Assembly: GCA_034428935.1 (NCBI GenBank)
Contig: DAOUHB010000152.1
Coordinates: 1-38,379 of the forward strand
Direction of reading: 5' to 3'
Length of the DNA stretch: 38,379 bases
DNA from: JAAYZQ01 sp034428935
Lineage (GTDB): Bacteria > Chloroflexota > Anaerolineae > JAAYZQ01
Part shown: positions 1-8,071 of the stretch, piece by piece
How the letters are laid out: the number at the start of each line of letters is the position of its first letter
Position numbering within the stretch: the stretch's first letter is position 1
Made by a program: the position numbers and the translations under genes
Notes under the pieces: model-generated
Told to the model about the DNA's origin: nothing
Seen by the model: only the letters and a program-made list of their open reading frames with translations
The model's database searches: none

Positions 1-2
1 TG

Positions 3-677
3 CCCGCGCCGCGGCGACGGCGGCGCGGCGGTCGCTGCCTGGTCGTCCTGATCCTGTTGCTGTTGGCGGCGCTCCTGGCGGCCGCGGGCTTCCTCCTGGC
101 GTGGTCCGGCGACCTGCGCCTTCCGAATTGGCTGCCCACCATCTGGGGCGGCGTGGGACAGGCCACGGACGTGGCGGCCGGGCCGACGGCCACCGAACCG
201 CTGCCCCTGGCGACCTTTACCGTGGAGCCAGGCCCTGCTCCGACGGAGGCTCCCACGCAGACACCCGAGCCCACGCCGACGGAGGCTCCCACGGCGACCC
301 TCGAGCCGCCGTCTCCAACCCCGCCCCAGGCGCGCTGGGAGGTCGAGATCGTCGTCAACGACGACAGATTCTTGTTCCTCATCAACCGCCGCGGGGCGCC
401 CCTGCCCCTGGCCAGCGTGCGCCTGATGGGTGCCGAGGGACGGACCATCGACGGCGTCGAGTGGGGCGTCGAGAGCCTGGCCGAGGGTCAATGCGTCCTG
501 GCCATCAAGGCGTCGAGTGATTCGGCCATAGAGCAGTTGCCTGCTTGCGAGCTCCTGGGCCAGGGCCTGCGCTACCGTCCCAACCAGGTCGTCTGGGCGT
601 CCGAGTTCGCCGTCTTTTTCGAGGGGCAGCACCTCACCACCTGCGACAGAACAGGCTGCCAGTTCCAGATCTTCTAG
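3..677 (+). CDS. Membrane-anchored extracytoplasmic protein, 5' partial
   Basis: The reading frame is open from the first bases of the window, so the true start lies upstream. The visible part begins with a basic Arg-rich stretch (PRRRRGGR), then a single hydrophobic membrane segment at about nt 40-105. A Thr/Pro-rich linker follows (repeats of PTEAPT), encoded by two near-identical copies of an 18-nt stretch near nt 238-300. The last ~115 residues form a beta-rich domain with four Cys that could make disulfides. Chloroflexota Ser/Thr kinases often have this TM, TP-rich linker and small outer domain layout, so this may be the C-terminal part of such a receptor kinase. That is inference; no kinase motif lies within the window. 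Confidence 0.7.
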   Translation, partial: PAPRRRRRGGRCLVVLILLLLAALLAAAGFLLAWSGDLRLPNWLPTIWGGVGQATDVAAGPTATEPLPLATFTVEPGPAPTEAPTQTPEPTPTEAPTATLEPPSPTPPQARWEVEIVVNDDRFLFLINRRGAPLPLASVRLMGAEGRTIDGVEWGVESLAEGQCVLAIKASSDSAIEQLPACELLGQGLRYRPNQVVWASEFAVFFEGQHLTTCDRTGCQFQIF

Positions 678-686
678 AGCCGATTT

Positions 687-715
687 TTGCCTTTCGCTGT
701 GTTCTCTGTTATACT
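687..715 (+). promoter_or_regulatory. Sigma70-like promoter upstream of the YceI gene
   Basis: TTGCCT at 687-692 and TATACT at 710-715 are separated by exactly 17 nt. Transcription would start near 722, leaving a leader of about 255 nt before the YceI start at 977. It may also drive the ACIII genes by read-through. Confidence 0.6.
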
Positions 716-976
716 TGCGCCGGGTGAAGGCAACTGCAAGGTTGCAGACCAGGTCACCGCCTGACCGCATTGCCCGGCCGGGCCCAGCACCGCCAACTCG
801 GCCAACTCTACCAACGAAGAAGCGACAAAGACAATATCCAGCCAAACCATCCCCACCGCATGGTGGGACGGCTTTGTGTTATCATAAGGCCGGGAAGAGC
901 GACCGGGAAGCTCGTTCTCGGCGGTTGCCTTGCAGCGCGGCTGGAACGCGACGACCCATCGGAGGAAAGATCGCAC
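716..976 (+). other. Long untranslated leader with hairpins
   Basis: No gene is supportable between 678 and 976. After the promoter the leader holds short inverted repeats: GCAAC/GTTGC near 730-752, and CCCACC-GCAT-GGTGGG at 852-867 followed by a T-rich stretch. It does not match a riboswitch class that I recognise. The GGAGGA at 961-966 is the YceI ribosome-binding site. Confidence 0.35.
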
Positions 977-1498
977 ATGGCGTGGAAAGTAGACCGGGAG
1001 AACTCGAGGATCGCGTTTGCCGTCAAGCATCTGCGCCTGACCACGGTGCGAGGCCGTTTCCTTCGTTTTGCCGGCTTTGTTCACATCGACGAGGAAAACC
1101 CCCAGAAGTCCCTGGTCGAGGGCACCGTGGACGCGGCCAGCGTCAAGACCGGCATCGGACCCCGCGACCAGAGCCTCAGGGCGCCGGGGTTTTTCAACGT
1201 GGGGCGTTTTCCAAAGATGACCTTCCGCAGTACCCACATTGGCCCCTTCGAGGGCAACCGTTTTCCCGTCTATGGTGAGCTGACCATCCGCGACGTCACG
1301 CGGGAGGAGCGGTTTGACGTGGTGGACAAGGGCGAGCTGCCGGCCGAGGGCGGGCAGCGCCGCTGGGCCTTTGAGGCGCGGATCACGCTGAACCGCAAGG
1401 ACTATGGCCTGAAGTGGAACCCCCTCCTGGAGGCGGGGGGTCTGCTGGTGGGCGACGAGGTGGAGGGCCTGGCCGAAATCCAGGTCGTCCAGGAATAG
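977..1498 (+). CDS. YceI-family lipocalin-like protein
   Basis: This 173-residue protein has the YceI-family pattern throughout: an N-terminal W-x-V-D-x-x-x-S-x-I-x-F-x-V-K-H strand, a central D-x-x-L-R-x-x-x-F-F-x-V block (DQSLRAPGFFNV), then FPKMTF and a C-terminal R-x-D-Y/W-like repeat (RKDYGLKW). YceI proteins form a lipocalin-like barrel that binds long isoprenoid chains such as polyprenols or quinones. The ATG at 977 was chosen because GGAGGA lies 10 nt upstream; the frame stays open further upstream but has no such site. No signal peptide is seen, so a cytoplasmic location is likely. Lying 72 nt before a quinol-oxidising complex, it could bind quinone or prenyl lipid, which is inference. 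Confidence 0.85.
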   Translation: MAWKVDRENSRIAFAVKHLRLTTVRGRFLRFAGFVHIDEENPQKSLVEGTVDAASVKTGIGPRDQSLRAPGFFNVGRFPKMTFRSTHIGPFEGNRFPVYGELTIRDVTREERFDVVDKGELPAEGGQRRWAFEARITLNRKDYGLKWNPLLEAGGLLVGDEVEGLAEIQVVQE

Positions 1499-1503
1499 CG
1501 ACC

Positions 1504-1540
1504 CGGCCCCCCAGCCCGGCACGGGCAGGTGAGGGGGCCG
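1504..1540 (+). other. Nested stem-loop between YceI and ActA genes
   Basis: CGGCCCCC (1504-1511) pairs with GGGGGCCG (1533-1540), and inside it GCCCG (1514-1518) pairs with CGGGC (1522-1526). There is no T-tract, so a simple intrinsic terminator is unlikely. It could be an RNA processing or stability element between YceI and the ACIII genes. Confidence 0.4.
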
Positions 1541-1570
1541 AACGTGCAGTCTCGAACAAACGGAGTTGCA

Positions 1571-2131
1571 ATGTCAGGCAAGGGAAAGACTCGACTAGTT
1601 GGCCTGGGGAAGGTGCTGACCATCGTCGTGCCCCTGGTTCTGCTGATCCCCCTCGCCCTCCTGCTCCAGGGCGAGGTGACGGCGCAGAATCAGTTCCGAG
1701 AGATGATCGAGTTCAACCACTCGCGGCACGTGGACGCCGGGGTGCAATGCCTCTTCTGCCACCCCGGCGCGATGAACGGGCAGGTCGCCGGCATCCCCTC
1801 GGTTCAGAAGTGCATGGGCTGCCACCAGAGCATCCAGGTGACCACCGAGGCGGGCCAGGGCCGCGTGGACACGCTGGTGCGCTACTGGGAAGCTGGCCAG
1901 CCCCTCCTGTGGCCCAGCATCGTGGACCTGCCCGATTTTGTCTACTTTGCCCACCGGCCCCACATTGCCGCGGGCAAGAGCTGCGAAGAGTGCCACGGCG
2001 ACGTCAGCCAGATGGTCATGGCCCGCGAGGTCAAACGCATCAACATGGGCTTTTGCCTGAACAACTGCCATCGCCACCAGGACCCGGCCAGGCGCGAGCG
2101 CCTGATGGCGTGTGCCACCTGCCATCAATAG
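1571..2131 (+). CDS. actA: Alternative complex III subunit ActA, pentaheme cytochrome c
   Basis: This 186-residue protein has an N-terminal membrane anchor (about residues 15-33) and five c-type heme sites. Four are CXXCH (C60-H64, C81-H85, C138-H142, C181-H185) and one is the unusual CX3CH (CLNNCH, C162-H167). ActA is the periplasmic multiheme subunit of ACIII that passes electrons from the Fe-S subunit towards monoheme cytochromes. The ATG at 1571 is preceded by GGAG (1562-1565). A class III cytochrome c pattern (FNHSRHVDAGVQCLFCH) and the following MopB, Fe-S and NrfD genes support the assignment. A Qrc-type cytochrome subunit is the main alternative. Confidence 0.88.
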   Translation: MSGKGKTRLVGLGKVLTIVVPLVLLIPLALLLQGEVTAQNQFREMIEFNHSRHVDAGVQCLFCHPGAMNGQVAGIPSVQKCMGCHQSIQVTTEAGQGRVDTLVRYWEAGQPLLWPSIVDLPDFVYFAHRPHIAAGKSCEECHGDVSQMVMAREVKRINMGFCLNNCHRHQDPARRERLMACATCHQ

Positions 2132-2155
2132 GCCAGGAGGAGCGAGAGACGAACC

Positions 2156-4339
2156 ATGCCAAAACGATTGAGCCGTCGACAATTCCTCCAGGTTGGGGCG
2201 CTGACCACGGCTGCGTGGGCCGTCAGCGGCTGCACCGTCAACCTTCAGCAGCGGGAATACCTGGAGTCGTACGTCCAGCCGCCGGAGGAGGGCTTGCCGG
2301 GCCAGAGCCTGTGGTACGCCACCACCTGCCGCGGGTGCCAGGCCGGATGCGGCATCATCGTCCGCGTCAGCGAGGGGCGGGCGCGTAAAATCGAGGGCAA
2401 CCCGCAGCATCCCGTCAACCGCGGCAAGCTGTGCGCCCGGGGGCAGGCCATCCTGCAAGAGCTGTACGACCCCGACCGCCTGCCGGGCGCGGTCCGCCAG
2501 GTGGAGCGGGGCAGCCAGCAGTTCGAGCCCGTCTACTGGGAGATTGCCATCCCGGAGCTCGTCGCCCAGTTGCGCGACACCGATCCGGGGGGCATCGCCT
2601 TCCTGGGCGGCAGCGTGTCGACCCACCTGTGGAACGTGGTCAACCGTTTCAGCCAGGCGTTGAGCACCCGGCCGCCCGTGATCTATGGCCTGGGGCAGAG
2701 CCTGTCGGGCGAGGCGGCCCTGGCGTCGAGCAGCGACGAATTGTTCGGCGCGCCCGACGTGCCCTACTACGACGTCGCCAACGCCGAGATCGTCTATTCC
2801 TTCGGGGCCAACTTCCTGGAGACCTGGGTCTCGCCGGTGCTGTACAGCCGGGCCTACGGCGAAAAGCGCCGGGGCGACCTGGGCCAGCGGGGGCTGTTGG
2901 CCCAGTTCGAGTCGCGCCTGTCCAGCACCGCCACCTCGGCCGACGAGTGGATTCCCATCCGGCCCGGGACGGAGGGCCTGGCGGCCCTTGGCCTGGGCAG
3001 GCTCCTCGTCGACGGGGGGCTCATGGACGCCGGTGCCGAGTTCGCGTCGCTGTACGACGGCGTGAACATGAACGAGGTGGTCGAGGTCACGGGCGTGTCC
3101 ATCGAGAGGCTGCAGCGCCTGGCGCGCATCTTTGCCAGCGTGCCCAACGTCCTGGCCATCCCGGGCAGCACCATCGCCGCCCGCGAGGGAGGAGCGGCGG
3201 CCATGGCCGCCGTGCAATCGCTGAATCTCCTGGCGGGGCGCCTGGGCCAGCCGGGCGGCGTATACCTGCCGCCCCTGCCGCCGGGCGACGATTTTGCCCC
3301 CGCCCCCCTGTCCACCTACGCCGACGTGGAGGCCCTCATCGCCGACATGGCCGCCGGGCGGGTGCAGGTCCTCATGGTGCACGGCACGAACCCCGCCTTT
3401 GAGCTGCCGGCCAGCAGCGGCTTTGTGGAGGCGCTGCAGAACGTGCGCCTGGTCGTCTCCTTCAGCCCGACCGTGGACGAGACGGCCGCCCTGGCGGACC
3501 TCATCCTGCCCGACCACACGGCGCTCGAAGCCTGGGGCTACCACGTGCCCGTCGTGGCCGACCGGACGGTGGTCAGCAGCCAGCAGCCCATCATCCGCCC
3601 CCGGCACCAGACGCGGGCCACCGCCGACGTTTTCCTGGCCGTGGCGGCCGAGCTGGGGGGCGAGCTGGGCCAGGCGCTCCCGTGGGCCAACGAGGTCGAG
3701 CTGCTGACCGAGACCCTGGCGCCGTTTGGAGAGGGCGCTGCCACGCCCCAGGCCTTCTGGGCCGACTGGCGGCGCCGGGGCGGCTACTGGACCGACGCCC
3801 CCGAGCTGCGCGCGCCGGCGCTGGCCAGCGCCCCGGCCGGCCCCCTGGCGGTCAGCTTGCCGGCGGCCGCCGGGCAAGAGTTTCCCTTTGACCTGCACCT
3901 CTATCCCTCGGTCCTCCTCTTTGACGGCCGCGGCGCCAACAAGCCGTGGCTGCAAGAGACCCCCGACCCCATGACGACGCTCATGTGGCAGACCTGGATC
4001 GAGGTCTATCCCGAGGATGCCCACGAGCTGGGGCTGGAGGACGGCGACGTGGTGCGCGTCATCTCGCCGGCAGGCGAGGTGGAGGCCCTGGTGTATCGCT
4101 TCCCGGCGATGTCCCGGGGGGTCGTGGCCATGCCCATCGGGCGGGGCCACGAGCATTACGGCCGCTTTGCCAAGGACATGGGCACCAATCCGCTCCGGCT
4201 GCTGGCCTCGGCCGCCGCCGAGAGCGGCGCCCTGACCTGGGCCTCGACGCGCGTGCGCCTGGAGCCCACCGGCCGGCGCGAGGACCTCTCTCGCTTCGAG
4301 AACCCGGAAGGCGTAGAGTACCTGTTGGAGGAGCACTAG
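2156..4339 (+). CDS. actB1: ACIII molybdopterin-like subunit (ActB first half)
   Basis: The 727-residue protein has a twin-arginine signal (SRRQFL, R7-R8) running into a lipobox-like WAVSGC with C26, so Tat export and lipid anchoring are likely. C58, C61, C65 and C93 form a CX2CX3CX27C site of the kind that binds one [4Fe-4S] in MopB enzymes. The rest follows the MopB fold, including the late motifs ALADLILPDHTALEAWG and a C-terminal dinucleotide-binding-like beta domain (DGDVVRV). In characterised ACIII this domain is fused to the Fe-S domain in one ActB chain and is not thought to bind molybdopterin. Here it ends with a TAG just before the Fe-S gene, in the same frame, an arrangement like QrcB/QrcC. 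Confidence 0.85.
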   Translation: MPKRLSRRQFLQVGALTTAAWAVSGCTVNLQQREYLESYVQPPEEGLPGQSLWYATTCRGCQAGCGIIVRVSEGRARKIEGNPQHPVNRGKLCARGQAILQELYDPDRLPGAVRQVERGSQQFEPVYWEIAIPELVAQLRDTDPGGIAFLGGSVSTHLWNVVNRFSQALSTRPPVIYGLGQSLSGEAALASSSDELFGAPDVPYYDVANAEIVYSFGANFLETWVSPVLYSRAYGEKRRGDLGQRGLLAQFESRLSSTATSADEWIPIRPGTEGLAALGLGRLLVDGGLMDAGAEFASLYDGVNMNEVVEVTGVSIERLQRLARIFASVPNVLAIPGSTIAAREGGAAAMAAVQSLNLLAGRLGQPGGVYLPPLPPGDDFAPAPLSTYADVEALIADMAAGRVQVLMVHGTNPAFELPASSGFVEALQNVRLVVSFSPTVDETAALADLILPDHTALEAWGYHVPVVADRTVVSSQQPIIRPRHQTRATADVFLAVAAELGGELGQALPWANEVELLTETLAPFGEGAATPQAFWADWRRRGGYWTDAPELRAPALASAPAGPLAVSLPAAAGQEFPFDLHLYPSVLLFDGRGANKPWLQETPDPMTTLMWQTWIEVYPEDAHELGLEDGDVVRVISPAGEVEALVYRFPAMSRGVVAMPIGRGHEHYGRFAKDMGTNPLRLLASAAAESGALTWASTRVRLEPTGRREDLSRFENPEGVEYLLEEH

Positions 4340-4342
4340 GCG

Positions 4343-5071
4343 ATGTCGGAAGAGCAAGCACAAGACAAGTACCACTGGGGCATGGCCATCGACCTGGACC
4401 TCTGCACCGGCTGCCAGGCCTGTGTCGTGGCCTGCCACGCCGAGAACAACGTGGCCTTCGTCGGCCTGGTGGAGACCATCCGCAACCGGGCCATGCACTG
4501 GATCTGGATCGAGCGCTACTGGCAGCAGCACCCCGACCAGGTGACGGCCAGCTTCCGGCCCATGCTGTGCCAGCACTGCCAGACGGCGCCCTGCGAGCCG
4601 GTGTGCCCCATGTATGCCACCTACCACGACACCAACGACGGGCTCAACGTCCAGGTCTATAACCGCTGTGTCGGCATCCGCTACTGCGGCATCAACTGTC
4701 CCTACAAGGTGCGCTATTTCAACTGGTTCGACCCGTACTTCCCGGAGCCCCTGAACGAGCAGCTCAACCCCGACGTCACTGTGCGGCGTCGGGGCATCAT
4801 GGAAAAGTGTACCTTTTGCGTGCAGCGCCTTCGCCGCGCCCGGGAAGAGGCCCGCGCCGAGGGCATCGAGTTCGACACCGAGGCGGTCAAGCCGGCGTGC
4901 GTGCAGACCTGCCCCACGGATGCGCTGGTCTTTGGCAACCTGGACGATCCGGAGAGCCAGGTATCGCGGCTCTTTCGCAGTCCCCGGGCCGACTTTTTTC
5001 TCGCCGACCTGGGGACCAACCCATCCGTGGCGTACCTGAAGCGAGGCGAGTCCAATGTCCGTACTGAGTAG
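4343..5071 (+). CDS. actB2: ACIII Fe-S subunit (ActB second half)
   Basis: The 242 residues contain four ferredoxin-like cysteine groups: C21/C24/C27/C31; C76/C79/C84/C88; C109/C115/C119; and C156/C159/C186/C190. In the third group the second Cys is replaced by Ile112 (CVGIRYC), as expected for the [3Fe-4S] cluster of ActB-type proteins, so three [4Fe-4S] and one [3Fe-4S] are predicted. The start has its own GGAGGAG at 4327-4333, 9 nt upstream, so it is a real separate gene despite lying 3 nt after the previous stop and in its frame. It would wire the NrfD-type quinol site to the multiheme cytochrome. It overlaps ActC by 17 nt. Confidence 0.9.
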   Translation: MSEEQAQDKYHWGMAIDLDLCTGCQACVVACHAENNVAFVGLVETIRNRAMHWIWIERYWQQHPDQVTASFRPMLCQHCQTAPCEPVCPMYATYHDTNDGLNVQVYNRCVGIRYCGINCPYKVRYFNWFDPYFPEPLNEQLNPDVTVRRRGIMEKCTFCVQRLRRAREEARAEGIEFDTEAVKPACVQTCPTDALVFGNLDDPESQVSRLFRSPRADFFLADLGTNPSVAYLKRGESNVRTE

Positions 5072-6506
5072 AGCGAGACGCTGGGCGGAAGGGGTAGCCC
5101 CGGCCGAGCCCCACGAAATCGATCACACCGAGTCGCTGGTGCACGACCCGCGGCCCAGGGAAGAGATGAACCAGATGGTCCTCGACGCCATGATGAACAC
5201 CGGACGCGAGTTCCGCGTGGTCATGGGCATCCTCTTTGCCCTGGTCCTGGGCGCCTTTATCACTGTCTGGTTGTACATGATCGTCAGTGGCATGGGCGTC
5301 ACCGGGCTGCGCCGGCCCAACTACTGGGGCGTCTTTATTGCCAGCTTTATCTTCTGGATCGGCATCAGCCACGCCGGCACGTTCATCTCGGCCATCCTGC
5401 GCATCTTTGGCGCCGAGTACCGGCGGCCCATCACCCGGGCGGCCGAGATGATGACCTCGACCTCCCTCATCGTGGGCGCTTCCTTCCTGGGCATCCACGT
5501 CGGCCGGGTGTGGGTCTCTTACTGGATCGCCCCCTACCCCAACCAGCGGGGCCTGTGGCCCAACTACCACTCGCCGTTTCTGTGGGACGAGATGGCCATC
5601 GTGACCTACCTGGTGGGCAGCTCGCTTTACCTCTTCTTGCCGCTGATCCCCGACCTGGCCATGGCCCGGGACCGGATCGCCGCCGGGTGGCGCCACAAGC
5701 TGTACAGCGCGCTGTCGCTGGGCTGGCGCGGCACCGAAGAACAGTGGCGCCATTTGAACGCGGCCATCAAGATCTTTTCCATCGTCATCATCCCGGTCAT
5801 GTTCTCGGTGCACACCATCGTCTCCTGGGACCTGGCCATGACCAAGGCCATCGGCTGGCGCAGCTCGATCTTTGCCCCCTACTTTATCGTCGGCGCCGTC
5901 TACTCGGGGCTCTCGGCGGCGGTCACGGTGTTGATCATTGCCCGGTCGAGCATGAAGCTGCACTATTTCATCCGCCAGGAGCACCTCGACGGGCTGGTGA
6001 GGCTGGTGTTCATCTTTTCCTTCGTGTGGCTCTACTTTTTCTTTGCCGACTTTCTCATGGAGTGGTACGCCGGCGACGCGGCCGGGCACACCCTCATCGA
6101 GCTTCAGACCCGGGGCGAGATGGCTCCCTTCTGGTACACGATGCTGTTCTTTAACGTGGTCGTGCCCTGGCTGACGCTGTGGAACAGGCGCATACGGCGC
6201 TCCATCCCGGCGTTGCTGCTCATCACCATCGGGATCAACGTCGGCATGTACCTGGAGCGCTATATCATCGTCACCGGCTTTCTGCGGCGCAACCACGTGC
6301 CCTTTAACTGGGGTGGCTATACGCCGTCCATCGTGGAAATCTCGCTGATCATAGGCTCGCTGTGCACCTTCCTGCTGTTTTACGGGGTGCTGTCGCGCCT
6401 GATCCCCATCATCCCCGTCTGGGAGGTGTTCGAGGGGCAACTGGCCCACACCCTCCGCCGGGTGGGCAAGGCGCGGGTGTCCAGCGTCGCCGAGCTGGAA
6501 GAATAG
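5055..6506 (+). CDS. actC: ACIII quinol-oxidising membrane subunit ActC (NrfD/PsrC family)
   Basis: This 483-residue polytopic protein has about ten hydrophobic segments starting near residue 55, in the arrangement of NrfD/PsrC/ActC proteins. An N-terminal cytoplasmic stretch ends in LVHDPRP, a motif close to that of ActC. Conserved polar residues in membrane segments (for example WIGISHAGTFISAILR and VSYWIAPYPNQRG) fit a quinol site and proton path. It should oxidise menaquinol and pass electrons to the Fe-S subunit. The gene starts inside the end of the Fe-S gene, which suggests translational coupling. No second NrfD homologue (ActF) is present in the window. Confidence 0.9.
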   Translation: MSVLSRARRWAEGVAPAEPHEIDHTESLVHDPRPREEMNQMVLDAMMNTGREFRVVMGILFALVLGAFITVWLYMIVSGMGVTGLRRPNYWGVFIASFIFWIGISHAGTFISAILRIFGAEYRRPITRAAEMMTSTSLIVGASFLGIHVGRVWVSYWIAPYPNQRGLWPNYHSPFLWDEMAIVTYLVGSSLYLFLPLIPDLAMARDRIAAGWRHKLYSALSLGWRGTEEQWRHLNAAIKIFSIVIIPVMFSVHTIVSWDLAMTKAIGWRSSIFAPYFIVGAVYSGLSAAVTVLIIARSSMKLHYFIRQEHLDGLVRLVFIFSFVWLYFFFADFLMEWYAGDAAGHTLIELQTRGEMAPFWYTMLFFNVVVPWLTLWNRRIRRSIPALLLITIGINVGMYLERYIIVTGFLRRNHVPFNWGGYTPSIVEISLIIGSLCTFLLFYGVLSRLIPIIPVWEVFEGQLAHTLRRVGKARVSSVAELEE

Positions 6507-6540
6507 GGTAGGAACCGAGGTGTCAGGAGGCAAAACGTCC

Positions 6541-7065
6541 ATGGCCGACACATCTCTTGTTATGGGCTCATTCCGGGACATCGATCCAACCGTCGAAGCG
6601 CTGGATCGCTTGCACGAGCTGGGCATTCCCGAGGAGAATATCAGCGTCCTGTCGCACATCTCGCTCTCCGAGCGGGTGCTGGGGCGGCCCCACCGTCGCA
6701 CGTGGCTGCCCGCCATCGCCCTGGTGAGCGCCGCCCTGGGCCTGCTCATCGGGCTCTTTTTCGTGGGGATCACCCCCAACCTGTACGTCATCCGCGTGGG
6801 CGGCCAGCCCATCGTGCCCTTTCCGCCGACCGCTCTGCTGCTGTACGAGTTTACCATGCTGGCCCTCATCCTGGGCACGTTTGGCAGCTTCCTGGTGTTG
6901 AGCCGCTTCCCCGACCACCGGCCCGAGCCGTACGACCCGGAGCTGAACACCGGGCGCATCGGCCTGGTGGTCGAGACGCCCGACGACCTGCGCGAGGACG
7001 TGGTCGCCGCCCTGGACGCGCTGGGTGCCGAGGACATCGGCGAGCCAGAACGGAGGAGCCTATGA
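6541..7065 (+). CDS. actD: ACIII subunit ActD (DUF3341)
   Basis: The 174-residue protein has the DUF3341 layout: a short cytoplasmic alpha/beta domain beginning VMGSFRDIDPTVEALDRL, then two membrane segments (about residues 56-78 and 98-118) and a C-terminal cytoplasmic tail. ActD packs against ActC in ACIII and has no cofactor. The ATG at 6541 is chosen over an in-frame GTG at 6520 because AGGAGG (6525-6530) lies 10 nt before it. Its stop overlaps the next start as ATGA at 7062-7065. Confidence 0.88.
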   Translation: MADTSLVMGSFRDIDPTVEALDRLHELGIPEENISVLSHISLSERVLGRPHRRTWLPAIALVSAALGLLIGLFFVGITPNLYVIRVGGQPIVPFPPTALLLYEFTMLALILGTFGSFLVLSRFPDHRPEPYDPELNTGRIGLVVETPDDLREDVVAALDALGAEDIGEPERRSL

Positions 7066-7565
7066 TCCGCCGCTTTATCCCCCTCATCGTGCTCGTGTTG
7101 GCCGTCGTTCTGCTGCTCTTGTTCGTCTACGAGATCATTGCCGTGGATTGGAAGAGCTTCATGGAGGATCAGCCGTCCATCGTCTACCAGGAACCGCCGC
7201 GCCGGCTGGCGGCCGACGAGGCGGTGCCCATCTCTCGCCCGGCGTGGCACGACGTGCCGGCCAACCTGGCCAACCCGGTGCCGGCCGACGAGGTCTCGCT
7301 GGAGCGGGGTGCCTTGCTCTATGACGTGCACTGCTCCGTCTGCCACGGCGCCCAGGGGCAGGCCGACGGTCCCGTCACCGCGTTCTGGCGCGCGGATGCC
7401 CGCCAGCCGGCGAACCTGACCGAGGCGCGCATCGCCCAATATCCCGACGCGGGGCTCTACCAGGTGATCACCCAGGGCATCGGGGCCATGCCCCCGCTGC
7501 GCGAGAACGTCGACGAGCGGCAGACCTGGGACATTGTCAACTATGTGCATACTCTGCAACCCTGA
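7062..7565 (+). CDS. actE: ACIII monoheme cytochrome c subunit ActE
   Basis: The 167 residues start with a membrane anchor (6-25), followed by an extracytoplasmic cytochrome c domain with CSVCH (C91, C94, H95) and the probable axial Met143 in GAMPP. ActE is the monoheme subunit of ACIII that delivers electrons to a soluble or oxidase-bound acceptor. The start overlaps the ActD stop by 4 nt (ATGA) and CGGAGGAG sits just upstream, so translation is coupled. Confidence 0.88.
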   Translation: MIRRFIPLIVLVLAVVLLLLFVYEIIAVDWKSFMEDQPSIVYQEPPRRLAADEAVPISRPAWHDVPANLANPVPADEVSLERGALLYDVHCSVCHGAQGQADGPVTAFWRADARQPANLTEARIAQYPDAGLYQVITQGIGAMPPLRENVDERQTWDIVNYVHTLQP

Positions 7566-7587
7566 TGGACCGAAAGGAACCTGGCTC

Positions 7588-8043
7588 ATGAAGAAAACCC
7601 TGGCTCTTGCCATGTTCATAGTCATCTTTGTGGCCGGCTGCAGCCCGCAACCGCTGCCCGACGCGCCGACCCCCATCCGCACCCTCTACCCCGCCACGCT
7701 GCCGGCGGTCGTCACCCAGCCGCCCGCGGGCACCCAGGTGGCCGGGGGCGAAGGCACGGCGGTGCCGGGGGAGACGGGCGCCGCCGTCGATCCGGTGGTG
7801 CAGGCGGGCGAGCAGGTTTTTGAGACGAACTGCGCCGTGTGCCACAACCTGACGGCCGAAGCCAAGGTGGGGCCCGGCCTCGCCGGCCTCTTTGCGCGGG
7901 ACCAGTTGCCCAGCGGCGACCCGGTCACCGACGAGAACCTGCGCGTGTGGATTACCAACGGCGGCGGGGCCATGCCGCCCGTGCCCCTGCCCGAGGACGA
8001 GCTGACCCAGGTGATCGCCTTTCTGCGCGAAGCGACCCAATAA
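7588..8043 (+). CDS. Lipoprotein monoheme cytochrome c
   Basis: The 151-residue protein begins with a lipoprotein signal peptide ending in FVAGC, so C18 should be lipidated. A Pro/Thr/Gly-rich flexible linker (about 19-68) leads to a small cytochrome c domain with CAVCH (C82, C85, H86) and Met129 in GAMPP. The ATG at 7588 follows AAAGGA with a 9-nt gap. A tethered cytochrome on a flexible linker fits a shuttle between ACIII and a terminal oxidase or other acceptor. It could also be a second ActE-like subunit; the sequence cannot separate these. Confidence 0.85.
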   Translation: MKKTLALAMFIVIFVAGCSPQPLPDAPTPIRTLYPATLPAVVTQPPAGTQVAGGEGTAVPGETGAAVDPVVQAGEQVFETNCAVCHNLTAEAKVGPGLAGLFARDQLPSGDPVTDENLRVWITNGGGAMPPVPLPEDELTQVIAFLREATQ

Positions 8044-8071
8044 CGGACACTAGCAGGGACGTCGAACTACC

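Noticed and set aside
852..867. Known riboswitch before YceI
   Set aside because: A 6-bp hairpin alone does not match any class that I can recognise.
2156..4339. Active molybdoenzyme such as a formate dehydrogenase or polysulfide reductase
   Set aside because: The flanking ActA, ActC, ActD and ActE genes and the 3Fe-4S-type Fe-S partner point to ACIII/Qrc-like, where this subunit is thought not to bind molybdopterin.
1595..7682. Very long open frames on the minus strand opposite the ACIII genes
   Set aside because: They mirror the codon pattern of real plus-strand genes in GC-rich DNA; their translations are low-complexity and match no family, while the plus-strand genes have clear motifs.
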